In this document: positions 8,712-17,503 of the stretch, one piece after another
How the letters are laid out: each line of letters begins with the position of its first letter
Numbering within the stretch: the stretch's first letter is position 1
Assembly (NCBI RefSeq): GCF_014195655.1
Contig: NZ_JACICD010000004.1
Span: 483,929-547,928, forward strand
Direction: 5' to 3'
Source of the DNA: Ancylobacter tetraedralis
GTDB taxonomy: Bacteria > Pseudomonadota > Alphaproteobacteria > Rhizobiales > Xanthobacteraceae
DNA length: 64,000 bases
Program-made: the position numbers and the translations under genes
Notes under the pieces: model-generated
What the model was told of the DNA's origin: nothing
The model's database searches: none
Seen by the model: only the letters and a program-made list of their open reading frames with translations

Positions 8712-9605
8712 TCAGGGTGTGATGGAGACAGGCGCGGACAGGCTCTTCGCGGGGGAGGCGGACGGCTTGGCGGACGATCGGGACGCGGACGGCGTGATGT
8801 CGGCCGCGCGCTGCTGGGCATCGATATTGGCTGCCATCGACCGGCCGAGGTCGCGCGCGAAGCAGTCATAGCCCCAGTCGTTCATGTGGAAGCCGTCCTT
8901 GGCGAGGAAGGACTCGAACGGCATGCGGCCGGCCTCGTGCCAGTCGCGCATCAGCGCGTAGCGATGATAGACGTCGACGCCCTCCTCGCTGGCCACGGCG
9001 TCGATCAGCCGGATCATCGCGCCGGTATCGGCATCGGCGATGACGCGCGGCGAATATTGCGGGTCGACCAGCACCAGATCGGCGTCGAGCGCGCGGATGC
9101 GCGCGATCGCCTCGCGCAGTTCCGGCCCGGCGGTGGCGAGGCCATTGGCGCGGAACAGCGCGTTCACGCCGGCCTGCCAGATCACCAGCGTGGGCTTGGC
9201 CGCCGCCACGTCGGCGTCGAAGCGCGCCAGCATTTCCGGGGCGTCCTGTCCGTTGACGCCGCGGTTGATCACCGTGATGTCGGCGCCCGGGAAACGCTCG
9301 CGCAGTGCCGCCTGCAGCCGGCTGGGATAGCTCGCCGCCGCCGAGGTGGCGCCCGCGCCCGCGGTGGAGGAGGAACCGATCGCAACAATGGTGACGGGCT
9401 GTCCCGCGCGCAGCCGCGCCGCCGTGCGGGCGAGGGGCGCGCTGAGGCGGGTGGAGGTCTTGGTTGCCGGGCAGCTGGGCGGCAGGATCTGCGCCGCCTG
9501 CGGGATGGGCGCGGCCGTGGTGGACGAACTCTGGGCGGTGGCAGGCCGAGCGGTCAGCGGCGCAAGCACGAGCGTCGCGGCGATGGCGAGGGCGAGAAGG
9601 CGCAT
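8712..9605 (-). CDS. Periplasmic SGNH/GDSL-family hydrolase or acyltransferase (intact active site)
   Basis: This exported 297 aa protein starts with a clear signal peptide (MRLLALAIAATLVLAPL, cleavage near PATAQ). SGNH blocks are recognisable: AIGSSSTAGAG at about 75-85 (nucleophile Ser in the GDS-like GSS), WQAGVNAL (block III, with Asn present) and DGFHMND at 237-243, giving the D-x-x-H of block V. The C-terminus is a Ser/Ala/Pro-rich tail. The ATG at 9605 sits immediately after the stop of the upstream SGNH gene and gives the signal peptide. It is the third gene of a run with opgC and a second SGNH gene, so it may add or remove acyl groups on a periplasmic glucan. That substrate is inference. 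Confidence 0.85.
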   Translation of the reverse strand: MRLLALAIAATLVLAPLTARPATAQSSSTTAAPIPQAAQILPPSCPATKTSTRLSAPLARTAARLRAGQPVTIVAIGSSSTAGAGATSAAASYPSRLQAALRERFPGADITVINRGVNGQDAPEMLARFDADVAAAKPTLVIWQAGVNALFRANGLATAGPELREAIARIRALDADLVLVDPQYSPRVIADADTGAMIRLIDAVASEEGVDVYHRYALMRDWHEAGRMPFESFLAKDGFHMNDWGYDCFARDLGRSMAANIDAQQRAADITPSASRSSAKPSASPAKSLSAPVSITP

Positions 9606-9606
9606 G

Positions 9607-10380
9607 TCAGCGTGAACCCAGGGCGCGTGTATCGACGCCATCCACGATCATGCCGACCAGAAGCCGACCGATGCAGCGATGCACGTCCTCGAATTGTGAC
9701 GGGGAGGGGCGGGCGGTGTCGAAATCGAAAATGCCTTCGCTCGCCCAGAATTGCATGATGTCGTAGCGGTCAAAGAACGGGATGCCGCTGGAGCGTGCGG
9801 CCCAGGCGAGGGCGTTGGCATAGGGCGCGACATCGATGGCGATGGCGGTGCGCGGGCTGAATTGCGGGCTCACCACGATCGCGTCGGCACCCGCGTCGTG
9901 AATGAAGCCGATGCCGGTATTCACCGCGTCCGAGAAGGCAGAGGTATCGGCGCCGAGGATGGCGTCATAGGTGCCGGTCTGCCAGATGACCAGAGCCGGC
10001 CGGGCCTGCGCCAGCACGCCGGGCAGGTCGGCAAGGATCGCCTCCGCCGTGGCGCGCGGCTCGTTATGGGTTGTCACCACCACCCCGCCATCTGGATAGC
10101 GGGTACGCAGCGTCTCCTCCAGAAAGCTCGGGAAGGTGCGCGGCGCGTCCTTTTCCGCCCCGCCCTTCAGCGCGCTCTTCTTGGCGAGCGACGAACTGTT
10201 GAGCACCAGAACGGTGGTGGGTTTCTTCGCGGCCAGCGACTTTGCCAGCCGCGGCAGCGTGAAGCCGGCGCGCGTCAGCTCCGAGGGCGCGGCGCATACG
10301 GGAGTGCCCTCGGCCTGAGCGGAAAACCCGCTCGCCAAGACGAGAGCCGAGGCGACAAAACTCAAGACCCAATTTTTCAC
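9607..10380 (-). CDS. Periplasmic SGNH-fold protein with degenerate catalytic blocks
   Basis: The 257 aa product has a signal peptide (MKNWVLSFVASALVLASGFSAQA) and the same layout as its downstream paralogue: PALVIWQTGTYDAILGA matches PTLVIWQAGVNALFRA, and VVSPQFSPR matches LVDPQYSPR. In block I the GDS nucleophile context has become LNSSSLAKK (residues 60-68). In block V the D-x-x-H reads EDVH (231-234), so the Asp is Glu or shifted by one. It could be a catalytically weak partner or a substrate-binding paralogue. It sits between opgC (15 bases upstream) and the intact SGNH gene. Confidence 0.8.
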   Translation of the reverse strand: MKNWVLSFVASALVLASGFSAQAEGTPVCAAPSELTRAGFTLPRLAKSLAAKKPTTVLVLNSSSLAKKSALKGGAEKDAPRTFPSFLEETLRTRYPDGGVVVTTHNEPRATAEAILADLPGVLAQARPALVIWQTGTYDAILGADTSAFSDAVNTGIGFIHDAGADAIVVSPQFSPRTAIAIDVAPYANALAWAARSSGIPFFDRYDIMQFWASEGIFDFDTARPSPSQFEDVHRCIGRLLVGMIVDGVDTRALGSR

Positions 10381-10395
10381 AGCGAACCGCGTCGA

Positions 10396-11622
10396 TCAGC
10401 CATGTTTTCGCGCGGCAATCTCGCGCTCGACGCGACCATACCACGACAGCAAGGCAGAGAGACCCACCATCAGGACGATGCCGACCATGCTCAGCGCAAC
10501 CTGCATGAAAAGCGTGCCCGAAATCTCATTCAGCACGAAATGTGCGGCAAAAGAAAGAAACACGCCGAGGCAGAACACCTGCAGCGAGTTCTGCCCGCAC
10601 AGGATCATCGGCGCCAGCAGCGGCGAGCGGAGCACCGGCAGGTCCACCGGCACCGCGCGTACCACGACGATGGCCAGCGCCAGGAAATGGACCAGCCGCA
10701 ACGGCGACAGGTCGGTCTTGCTGATGGGATAGATGACGTCGCCGATGGCCGGCGGCACCAGCCCTTCCAGCGGCGGCCACCACCAGCTGATCACCACCAG
10801 CAGCGAGACGAGGAGATAGGCGAGGCAGGCGGCCACCACCGCCGGCGACTGGACCACCCGCGACAACCGGTCGCTGCCGCCCAGCCCGCACCAGCCGCCG
10901 AACACGAACAGCAACTGCCAGGCGAAAGGATTGAAGAACCACGTCCGGTCGTCGGGATAGGCGGGCAGGTTCCAGCCCGTGCTGGTCGCCACCAGCCACA
11001 TCAGCGCCGAGGCCGCGAGCGTGAGATCGGGCTTGCGGCGCAGCGCCCAGAGCACGGGCGGGAAGGTCGCCAGCAGCACGATATAGAGCGGCAGCACATC
11101 CATGTTGGCCGGGCGGAATTTCAGCAGCAGCGCCTGAACCAGCGCGACGTCGGGCTCGGAGAGGAATTGCAGCGCGCCCATCTCCTCCACGTAGAGCGGG
11201 TTGGAGAAGCTGCCGACGACATAGGAGATTTCGGCGAGGTAGATGACGAACAGAAAGATGAACGCGATGTAGAGCTGCCACGCCCGCCGCAGGATGCGGG
11301 CGGACGTGACGATCATCCCATCGGCCGCCATCTGCCGGCCATAGACCATCGCGCCGGTATAGCCGGAGATGAAGACGAAGATCTCCGTGGCGTCGGAGAA
11401 GCCGAAATTGCGGTTGGTGATCCAGTTCGCGACATTGTTGGGAATGTGGTTGAGGAAGATGAACCACAGCGCCAGGCCGCGAAACAGATCGAGCCGCAGA
11501 TCCCGGCCGGAGGCAGGCGGCTTGCCGGCCCGATCCGCTGAAGGAGCCGGCGGTGCCTCCGCCTGGGCAGGGCGCGCCGGCTCATCACGCTCGATCGGTC
11601 GGGCCAAGGCGCTCTGCCTCAC
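10396..11622 (-). CDS. opgC: OpgC-family membrane acyltransferase
   Basis: OpgC proteins are inner-membrane acyltransferases that decorate osmoregulated periplasmic glucans with succinyl groups. The 408 aa protein has a Pro/Ala-rich cytoplasmic N-terminus (about 40 residues). RDLRLDLFRGLALWFIFLNHIPNN then gives the acyltransferase-type first helix with the conserved His, and about ten transmembrane helices follow, including FVFISGYTGAMVYGR. It heads a minus-strand run with two SGNH proteins. That mirrors fused or paired acyltransferase-SGNH systems in other envelope O-acylation pathways. The opgGH glucan synthesis genes are not in this window. Confidence 0.87.
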   Translation of the reverse strand: MRQSALARPIERDEPARPAQAEAPPAPSADRAGKPPASGRDLRLDLFRGLALWFIFLNHIPNNVANWITNRNFGFSDATEIFVFISGYTGAMVYGRQMAADGMIVTSARILRRAWQLYIAFIFLFVIYLAEISYVVGSFSNPLYVEEMGALQFLSEPDVALVQALLLKFRPANMDVLPLYIVLLATFPPVLWALRRKPDLTLAASALMWLVATSTGWNLPAYPDDRTWFFNPFAWQLLFVFGGWCGLGGSDRLSRVVQSPAVVAACLAYLLVSLLVVISWWWPPLEGLVPPAIGDVIYPISKTDLSPLRLVHFLALAIVVVRAVPVDLPVLRSPLLAPMILCGQNSLQVFCLGVFLSFAAHFVLNEISGTLFMQVALSMVGIVLMVGLSALLSWYGRVEREIAARKHG

Positions 11623-11632
11623 GTCGCCTCGC

Positions 11633-12220
11633 TCATTTTTTCAGTCCAAGGCCGAACATGAGCACGGTGAAGCCGTTGAAAAGAAGGTCGATGCCGAGGA
11701 ACAGTCCGAGGATCCACAGCGAATTGATCGGCCACTGCACGGTGATCTCGACGCCGAGGATGATGGCGATGATGGCCGAAAACAGGATCCAGCCCCAGCC
11801 CGGCGCCGGGCGCATCTGGAAGGCGGCGATCGCCCGGAAGAGGCCGCCGATGATCAGGGCGATGCCCAGCAGCAGGGTCAGCACCGTGGCGGCGAGGTCC
11901 GGCTGGGTGAAGGCGAGCACGCCCGCGGCGAGGTAGAGGATGCCGTCCAGCAGCCAGAAGAAGAAGCCGCCCCAGCCCTTCATGCCGAACGCGTGGAAGA
12001 TCTGGGCGACGCCGCCCACGATCATCATCGCGCCGATGTAGTAGACCGAGATCAGGGTGCCGATCACCAGCGTGTAGGAGCTGCCGAGGGCGATCAGCCC
12101 GGCGAGGATCATCACGATGCCGAGGGCGACAAACCACCCCCATTTGGCCCGCAGCTCCTTCAGATGGCCCGCAAGCGAGCCGGTGGGGGAGTGGGGAAGG
12201 CTGTTGCTGGGAGTGGACAT
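11633..12220 (-). CDS. HdeD family acid-resistance membrane protein
   Basis: The 195 aa product has six predicted transmembrane helices arranged as three DUF308-type hairpins (WFVALGIVMILAGLIALG, FWLLDGILYLAAGVLAF, ILFSAIIAIILGVEITV), the HdeD signature. In enterobacteria HdeD contributes to acid resistance at high cell density; here the role is unproven. The ATG at 12220 is preceded by GAGGT at a good distance, so it is preferred over the in-frame codon at 12265. It lies just upstream of opgC (gap of about 10 bases), so it may be the first gene of that envelope transcript. Confidence 0.9.
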   Translation of the reverse strand: MSTPSNSLPHSPTGSLAGHLKELRAKWGWFVALGIVMILAGLIALGSSYTLVIGTLISVYYIGAMMIVGGVAQIFHAFGMKGWGGFFFWLLDGILYLAAGVLAFTQPDLAATVLTLLLGIALIIGGLFRAIAAFQMRPAPGWGWILFSAIIAIILGVEITVQWPINSLWILGLFLGIDLLFNGFTVLMFGLGLKK

Positions 12221-12384
12221 CGGTTCGACCTCGATCTGACTTGGCGCCAGGCCGGCAGAGCACAACGCTCATGCCCCGCTGGGGTTCCTGCCCGCGCCGT
12301 GGAGCATGGTACTTTAACGCCGTCCGGCGACGCGCGCAGTCGCATTTGCCCTATATGTCCGAGATGTCTTTAGGAAACCGGTGC

Positions 12385-12990
12385 ATGAACGAAAACGGCG
12401 ATCTGTTTGGCCCCACGGTGGTTCCCGCCCAGCGCTTCACCGCGCGGGTTGCCCGCACGCTGATTGCCGATGGCGCGGGATTCGCCACTCGCGAGGTGGC
12501 ATCGCTCGGCGTGACGCTGGAGGGGGTGCCGGGGGATCGGCACATGGGCATGGCACGCCCGGCTGATTCGCGCGTGCCGTGGTTTCCGCGCGGTACGCCG
12601 ATTCGCAATTCGCGGCAGGTCTCGATCGTCGCCATGGACGAGCTGGCGGAGATTGCCCGTCGTCTCGGCATCGTTGACGTGCAGCCGGAATGGCTCGGCG
12701 CCAATCTGGTGATCGAGGGGATCGCGCAACTCACCCGGCTGCCACCGGGCACGCGACTTTTCGCGGCGGGAGGGGCAACGCTTGCGGTGGAGGGGGAGAA
12801 TGCGCCCTGCCGGCACGCGGGGGCGGCGGTCGCGGCTTTCCATCCCGGCAGCGCGGGGCTGGACCTTGCCTTCGTGCAGCGGGCGAAAGGACTGCGCGGG
12901 CTGGTGGCCTGGGTCGAACGTGCCGGCGAACTCGCCGCCGGCACCGAGATCGAGGTGCGCGTCCCGGCCCAGCGGCCATGGACGCGCTAA
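12385..12990 (+). CDS. MOSC domain protein
   Basis: MOSC domains bind sulfur carried on a conserved Cys or interact with the molybdenum cofactor. The 201 aa protein shows GVPGDRHMGMARPADSR (the domain's GDRH segment), RQVSIVAMDEL and the conserved Cys in ENAPCRHAG. It resembles stand-alone YiiM-like proteins that reduce N-hydroxylated compounds with Mo cofactor, but lacks obvious redox domains. The ATG at 12385 follows AGGA by about 9 bases; earlier in-frame ATGs (for example at 12364) cannot be excluded. It is divergent from hdeD. Confidence 0.85.
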   Translation: MNENGDLFGPTVVPAQRFTARVARTLIADGAGFATREVASLGVTLEGVPGDRHMGMARPADSRVPWFPRGTPIRNSRQVSIVAMDELAEIARRLGIVDVQPEWLGANLVIEGIAQLTRLPPGTRLFAAGGATLAVEGENAPCRHAGAAVAAFHPGSAGLDLAFVQRAKGLRGLVAWVERAGELAAGTEIEVRVPAQRPWTR

Positions 12991-13008
12991 GGGGACGACA
13001 CCGAGGGA

Positions 13009-14112
13009 TCAGTGAACGGCGAGCCCGTTCGAGGCGCTGACGGCAGCGCTGACCGGCATCGGCGCCATCGTGCCATCGGCGGCGGCGGTCTTGGGCGAGC
13101 TGCCCGGCAGGACCACCACCTTGGTGCCGACCTTCACCTTGTCGTAGAGCGCCTCGACATCCTCGTTTAGCATGCGGATGCAGCCCGAGGACATGAACTG
13201 GCCGATGGTGGAGGGCTGGTTCGTGCCGTGGATGCGGTAGATGGTGCCGCCGAGATACATGGTGCGCGCGCCGAGCGGGTTACCCGGGCCCCCGGCCATG
13301 AAGCGCGGCAGGTAGGGCTGGCGCTCGATCATTTCCGCCGGCGGACGCCAGTCGGCCCATTCGGCCTTGCGGGAGATCTTTTCGGTGCCGGCCCAGGTGA
13401 AGCCGTCGCGGCCGACGCCGATGCCGTAGCGCTCGGCCTTGCCGCCGCCCATCACCAGATAGAGATAGGTGTTGGACGTATCGATGATGATGGTGCCGGG
13501 TGCCTGAGTGGTCGGGTAGTCCACCACCTGGCGCTTGAGGTTGGCCGGCAGTTCCTTTGCCGGGCCCTGCTCGGGCTGGTCTTCCGCCGGCAGCATGGCC
13601 ACGCTGGAGCCGTTGGCGCCATAATTGTTGTTCAGGTCCTGACGCGACGCCGGCGCCGCCGCCGACTGGCCATAGGCCGGCGGTGCGCTGTTGACGGGAG
13701 CCGCAGCAGCGGAGGCGCCATAGGGCGAAGGCGCGCCGACCGGCTGCTGGCCGGAATAGGCGCCCGGCGGATAGCCGGCCGGCTGGCTCGCGGGGCTCGC
13801 ATAGCGGGCATCGGCCGGAGCGCCGGGGACAGCACCGGGCGGCTGCGCAGCGACACCGGCAGCCGGCTGGGCGTAATAGGGCGCGGGCGTGCCGGGCGCC
13901 GCCTGCGGGGCGACCGCCGCGTTAGCGCCAGCATAGGGATCGTACGCGGCCGGAACCTGCACGTCCTCGTTCACCGGATTGCCCGTCGCGGCTTCATAGG
14001 CCGAACCAGCCTGCGGGGCTGCTGAATTGTATTGCGCTGCGGCGCTGCCTACCGATGCCAGGACGGTAAAGGCGACAGCGGGAACGAAACCAAGGCGAGC
14101 GACCATCATCAT
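13009..14112 (-). CDS. L,D-transpeptidase with long Pro/Ala/Gln/Tyr-rich linker
   Basis: This is a periplasmic YkuD enzyme that makes 3-3 cross-links in peptidoglycan or attaches proteins to it. The 367 aa protein has a signal peptide (MMMVARLGFVPAVAFTVLASVGSAAAQ), then about 150 residues of low complexity dominated by P, A, G, Q and Y, then the catalytic domain at about 195-335. The active-site segment is HGTNQPSTIGQFMSSGCIRM, with the nucleophile Cys in SSGC and the upstream His in IYRIHG. The linker looks like a spacer crossing the periplasm. The DNA coding it is repetitive and slips easily. The gene stands alone. Confidence 0.92.
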   Translation of the reverse strand: MMMVARLGFVPAVAFTVLASVGSAAAQYNSAAPQAGSAYEAATGNPVNEDVQVPAAYDPYAGANAAVAPQAAPGTPAPYYAQPAAGVAAQPPGAVPGAPADARYASPASQPAGYPPGAYSGQQPVGAPSPYGASAAAAPVNSAPPAYGQSAAAPASRQDLNNNYGANGSSVAMLPAEDQPEQGPAKELPANLKRQVVDYPTTQAPGTIIIDTSNTYLYLVMGGGKAERYGIGVGRDGFTWAGTEKISRKAEWADWRPPAEMIERQPYLPRFMAGGPGNPLGARTMYLGGTIYRIHGTNQPSTIGQFMSSGCIRMLNEDVEALYDKVKVGTKVVVLPGSSPKTAAADGTMAPMPVSAAVSASNGLAVH

Positions 14113-14309
14113 GCCTTAACTGGATCTGCCGGAATGCATCTTCATACGTTGCCGTGAGGAAATGACGTACGATCAAGGCAGGTTCAAGACCAGACCAGAG
14201 CCTGGAAGGCCCCTTTGACCCCGAGCCATGCGCATAACGCATCCCCGATGCATGGATGCCACATCTTGGTTAGCAGACTCTTTCCGACGACCCCGACGGA
14301 TCTTTCCGC

Positions 14310-14912
14310 CTAGCGTTCCCGCTCGCGTTCACGATGCCAGCCCACGACCGCCTCGGGAAAGCAGTCCGTGGAGACGAAATAGGGTTTGATGTCGATCAGC
14401 GGCGTGCCGTCAAGGCAGTCCAGCCCGATCACCGACAGCGTGCCGTGCTGGATGTCCAGCAGTTGCACCGCGCTCAGCGCGATCGGGTTCGGCCGCGCGG
14501 GGCTCCGCAGCGCGAAGGTGCCGCGGCCGCGCCCATAATGCCGGGGCACCTGCACGACGAGGTTTCGCGGCGCGCGGTCCATGAAATAGAGCAGCCACAG
14601 ATGCGTGGTGCCTTCCAACCCCTCGAGCGCGGGGCGGAAGGCGGGGTCGATTTCCACGGAGCAGACCGCCTGCGATTCGCGTCCGTTCTTCGGGCAGTCG
14701 GCACGGTTCTTCCACGGCGTTCGGATGCGGCCGATGAAATACACCCCGGCATCGGCGCTGGGCGGCAGGTCGATCGCGACCTCGCCGGGCCGGATGCCGA
14801 ACTCGGGCGCCGCCCCTTGCGCCACCCCTTGCGCCGTCCCTTGCGGTGCCCCGCGCTCCTGTACCGCGTCTTCGCCCGCCTGCGGCAGGTGCCCGCTTGT
14901 CTCGTGGCTCAT
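14310..14912 (-). CDS. trmO: tRNA (N6-threonylcarbamoyladenosine(37)-N6)-methyltransferase TrmO
   Basis: TrmO uses S-adenosylmethionine to methylate t6A37 in threonine tRNAs. The TsaA/UPF0066 domain is clear: VYFIGRIRTPW, then CPKNGRES, GLEGTTHLWLLYFMDRA and the signature SPARPNPIALSAVQLL. The 200 aa protein has an extra N-terminal region of about 45 residues that includes a short repeat (AQGTAQGVAQGAAP) coded by near-identical 12-base units. The last residues are an odd RERERER tail. The ATG at 14912 has GGAG upstream. It is divergent from the ArsR-type regulator. Confidence 0.9.
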   Translation of the reverse strand: MSHETSGHLPQAGEDAVQERGAPQGTAQGVAQGAAPEFGIRPGEVAIDLPPSADAGVYFIGRIRTPWKNRADCPKNGRESQAVCSVEIDPAFRPALEGLEGTTHLWLLYFMDRAPRNLVVQVPRHYGRGRGTFALRSPARPNPIALSAVQLLDIQHGTLSVIGLDCLDGTPLIDIKPYFVSTDCFPEAVVGWHRERERER

Positions 14913-14984
14913 GTCCCGCTCTCTCCGGAAAGGTCGCGCGCCTCCTGAAGGTCGCGCGCCTCTTGCGCATCGATGGAATAAGAC

Positions 14985-15000
14985 ATAAACATATCTTTAT
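14985..15000 (+). promoter_or_regulatory. 16-bp palindrome, probable operator of the met operon
   Basis: ATAAACATATCTTTAT is palindromic at seven of eight base pairs and very AT-rich for this genome. It lies 18 bases before the GTG start of the ArsR-type regulator gene and overlaps where its promoter or ribosome site should be. Autoregulation by that protein is the simplest reading. The divergent trmO start is about 70 bases away. Confidence 0.55.
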
Positions 15001-15018
15001 ATCTTTCCTGGAGGTCTC

Positions 15019-16035
15019 GTGACCGGTTCCTCGCTGAATTTCGCGCTCCTGCTCGACGGCCTCAAGGCGGCCGGCGAGGATACGCGCCTGCGCCTTCTGG
15101 CGCTGATCGGCGAGGGAGAGCTGACCGTGTCGGAGCTTACCGACATTCTCGGCCAGTCGCAGCCGCGCATTTCGCGCCATCTCAAGCTACTGGCGGAGGC
15201 CGGGCTGGTGGAGCGGTTCCGCGAGGCCAGCTGGGTGTTCTACCGCCGGGCTACAGAGGCGCCGGCCGCCGCGCTGACCGATGCGCTGCTCGACCTGATG
15301 GCTCCGGATGACGCGGTTCTGCTGCGTGACCGCGAGCGGCTGGAGGCGGTGCGCGCCGCCCGCGCCGCCCATGCGCAGGATTATTTCCGCGCCCATGCCC
15401 ACGAATGGGACGCCATCCGCCGCCTGCACGTGCCGGAGGAAGAGGTGGAGGCCGCCATCCGCGCGGCGCTGGCCGGCGGGCGGATCGGCAGCCTGCTCGA
15501 TCTCGGCACCGGCACGGGGCGCATTCTCGAACTGTTCGCCGGCGACATGGAGCGCGGGGTGGGCATCGACCTCTCGGCCGAGATGCTGAGCGTCGCCCGC
15601 GCCAATCTGGAGCGGGTGGGCGTGCGCAACGCCACCGTCCGCCAGGGCGACATCTACAATCTCGCTTTGCCGCGCGACGCATTCGACGTGGTGATCGTGC
15701 ACCAGGTGCTGCACTTCCTGGAGGACGCGCCGCGCGCGCTCAAGGAGGCGGCGCGGGTGCTGCGCCCCGGCGGGCGGCTGCTGGTGGTGGATTTCGATCC
15801 GCACGATCTCGAATTCCTGCGCGAGCAGCACGCCCACCGCCGTCTCGGCTTCGCGCCCGAGATTATGGAAAGCTGGCTCGCCCAGGCCGGGCTCACCCCG
15901 CAATCCCATCGTCTGCTCGCCCCGAAGAGCCGCGCAGGGTCTGGCGCGGGCGGGCTCACCGTCTCTCTCTGGCTGGCGCGCGATCCGCGGATGCTGCTGG
16001 CCGATGCCGCTCCAGAAAAACAGGAGGTCGCCTGA
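15019..16035 (+). CDS. ArsR-family transcription factor fused to a SAM-dependent methyltransferase domain
   Basis: The 338 aa protein has a winged-helix domain at about residues 1-95 (ELTVSELTDILGQSQPRISRHLKLLAEAGLVERFREA) and a class I methyltransferase fold at about 110-325 with motif I LLDLGTGTGRILELFA. There are no Cys clusters for metal binding. It is the first gene of a run into metF (TGATG overlap) and probably metH. A ligand such as SAM or S-adenosylhomocysteine sensed by the methyltransferase-like domain is likely, comparable to the SahR type of methionine-cycle regulator described in proteobacteria. The start is GTG with GGAGG five to nine bases before it. Confidence 0.88.
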   Translation: MTGSSLNFALLLDGLKAAGEDTRLRLLALIGEGELTVSELTDILGQSQPRISRHLKLLAEAGLVERFREASWVFYRRATEAPAAALTDALLDLMAPDDAVLLRDRERLEAVRAARAAHAQDYFRAHAHEWDAIRRLHVPEEEVEAAIRAALAGGRIGSLLDLGTGTGRILELFAGDMERGVGIDLSAEMLSVARANLERVGVRNATVRQGDIYNLALPRDAFDVVIVHQVLHFLEDAPRALKEAARVLRPGGRLLVVDFDPHDLEFLREQHAHRRLGFAPEIMESWLAQAGLTPQSHRLLAPKSRAGSGAGGLTVSLWLARDPRMLLADAAPEKQEVA

Positions 16036-16967
16036 TGTCGTCGGATATCGAGCGCCGCAGCCGGCGTTCCGGCGGGCGGCCCATTGCCGTGTCGTTCGAA
16101 TTCTTCCCGCCCAAGAGCGCGGAGATGGAGGCGACGCTGTGGAACTCGGTGCAGCGCCTCGCGCCGCTGGCGCCGAAATTCGTCTCGGTGACATACGGGG
16201 CCGGTGGCTCCACCCGCGAGCGCACCCACGCCACGGTCGAGCGCATCATCAAGGAAACCCGCCTCGCGCCGGCGGCGCACCTGACCTGCGTGTCCGCCAC
16301 GCGGGCGGAGGTGGATGAGGTGGTGCGGGGCTATTGGGATGCCGGCGTGCGCCATATCGTGGCGCTGCGCGGCGATCCGCCGGGCGGGGTCGGACAGGCC
16401 TATGAGCCGCACCCGCAGGGCTACCGGACGACCGCCGAACTGGTCGCCGGCATTCGTCGCATCGCCAATTTCGAGGTGTCGGTCTCGGCCTATCCGGAGA
16501 GGCATCCCGAGAGTGCCTCGTTCGACACCGATCTCGACATTCTCGCCGCCAAGGTGGATGCCGGGGCGACCCGCGCCATCACCCAGTGCTTCTTCGACAA
16601 CGACCTGTATTTCCGCTACCTCGACAAGGTGCGCGCGCGCGGCATCGATGTGCCTATCGTGCCGGGCATCCTGCCGGTGTCGAATTTCAAGCAGGCGCGC
16701 AACTTCGCCGAAAAGACCGGCACCCATGTGCCGGACTGGCTGAGCGGGCGTTTCGAGGGGCTCGACGCCGACCTCGAGACCCGCAAGCTGATCGCCGCCG
16801 CCGTGGCGGCCGAGCAGGTGTTCGATCTCGTCGATCGCGGCGTGACCGAATTCCACTTCTACACGCTCAACCGCGCCGACCTCGTCTATGCCGTGTGTCA
16901 CCTGCTGGGCATTCGTCCGCCGCAGGAGGTCGCGGCGGGGCAGGGCAACGGGCAGGCGGCGGCGTAG
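16035..16967 (+). CDS. metF: 5,10-methylenetetrahydrofolate reductase
   Basis: MetF reduces methylene-THF to methyl-THF with FAD and NAD(P)H, supplying the methyl donor for MetH encoded downstream. The 310 aa length fits bacterial MetF. The catalytic Glu region reads SFEFFPPKS, followed by VSVTYGAGGSTRERT and HIVALRGDPPGG. ITQCFFDNDLYFRY and VPGILPVSNFKQ complete the family pattern. The ATG at 16035 overlaps the preceding stop by one base (TGATG), with AGGAGG eight bases before it. Confidence 0.95.
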   Translation: MSSDIERRSRRSGGRPIAVSFEFFPPKSAEMEATLWNSVQRLAPLAPKFVSVTYGAGGSTRERTHATVERIIKETRLAPAAHLTCVSATRAEVDEVVRGYWDAGVRHIVALRGDPPGGVGQAYEPHPQGYRTTAELVAGIRRIANFEVSVSAYPERHPESASFDTDLDILAAKVDAGATRAITQCFFDNDLYFRYLDKVRARGIDVPIVPGILPVSNFKQARNFAEKTGTHVPDWLSGRFEGLDADLETRKLIAAAVAAEQVFDLVDRGVTEFHFYTLNRADLVYAVCHLLGIRPPQEVAAGQGNGQAAA

Positions 16968-16984
16968 GGGCGGGGCGTCGAAAA

Positions 16985-17121
16985 CCTCACCCCACCCCTC
17001 GTCACGTCGGGGAGAGGGGGCAGGTCCATCTGACGGAGAAGGCCTGATACAAGACAGAGAGAGCGGCATCTTTACCTCTCCCCGAGGGGGAGAGGTCGCC
17101 GCGAAGCGGCGGGCGAGGGGG
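16985..17121. repeat. REP-like palindromes upstream of the DUF559 gene
   Basis: Two related GC-rich units. The first (16985-17024) has CCTCACCCCACCCCTCGTC then GGGGAGAGGGGG. The second has an exact 10-bp inverted repeat ACCTCTCCCC (17074-17083) and GGGGAGAGGT (17087-17096), then CGCCGC/GCGGCG (17098-17111). Related units occur at 17455-17490, 29600-29665 and 43351-43460. Confidence 0.65.
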
Positions 17122-17503
17122 ATGGACGGCAGGGTATTTCGAGCACGCCAGCTACGCCAGAACCGGGCGGACGTCGAAAAGCTCCTCTGGTCCCGCCTTC
17201 GCGACCGGCAGCTCGATGGTTGGAAGTTCCGGCGGCAGGAGCCGATCGATCGCTTTACGGTCGATTTCCTCTGCGCCGACGCCAAGCTCGTGATCGAACT
17301 GGACGGCGGCCAGCACACCGCCGAGCTGGACGCCGAAAGAACACGGATGATCGAGGCCTTTGGCTATTTCATCATCCGGTTCTGGAATAACGACGTGAAC
17401 AATAATATCGCGGGAGTACTCGTGCGGATCCAGGACGCCCTGCGCGCGAATGCCCCTCACCCCGACCCTCTCCCCGACGGGGAAAGGGAGCAGGAGCCGC
17501 ACC

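Noticed and set aside
13228..14025. An open frame antisense to the L,D-transpeptidase linker, rich in Arg and Gly
   Set aside because: It is the complement of the repetitive Pro/Ala/Gln linker codons and has no family features.
16985..17121. CRISPR array
   Set aside because: The repeats are few, palindromic, unequally spaced and differ in sequence, and there are no spacers of constant length or cas genes.
16968..17503. A cobalamin or SAM riboswitch ahead of metH or metF
   Set aside because: The space before metH is filled by the DUF559 gene and REP-like units. I see no B12-box-like conserved segment, and metF overlaps the preceding gene.
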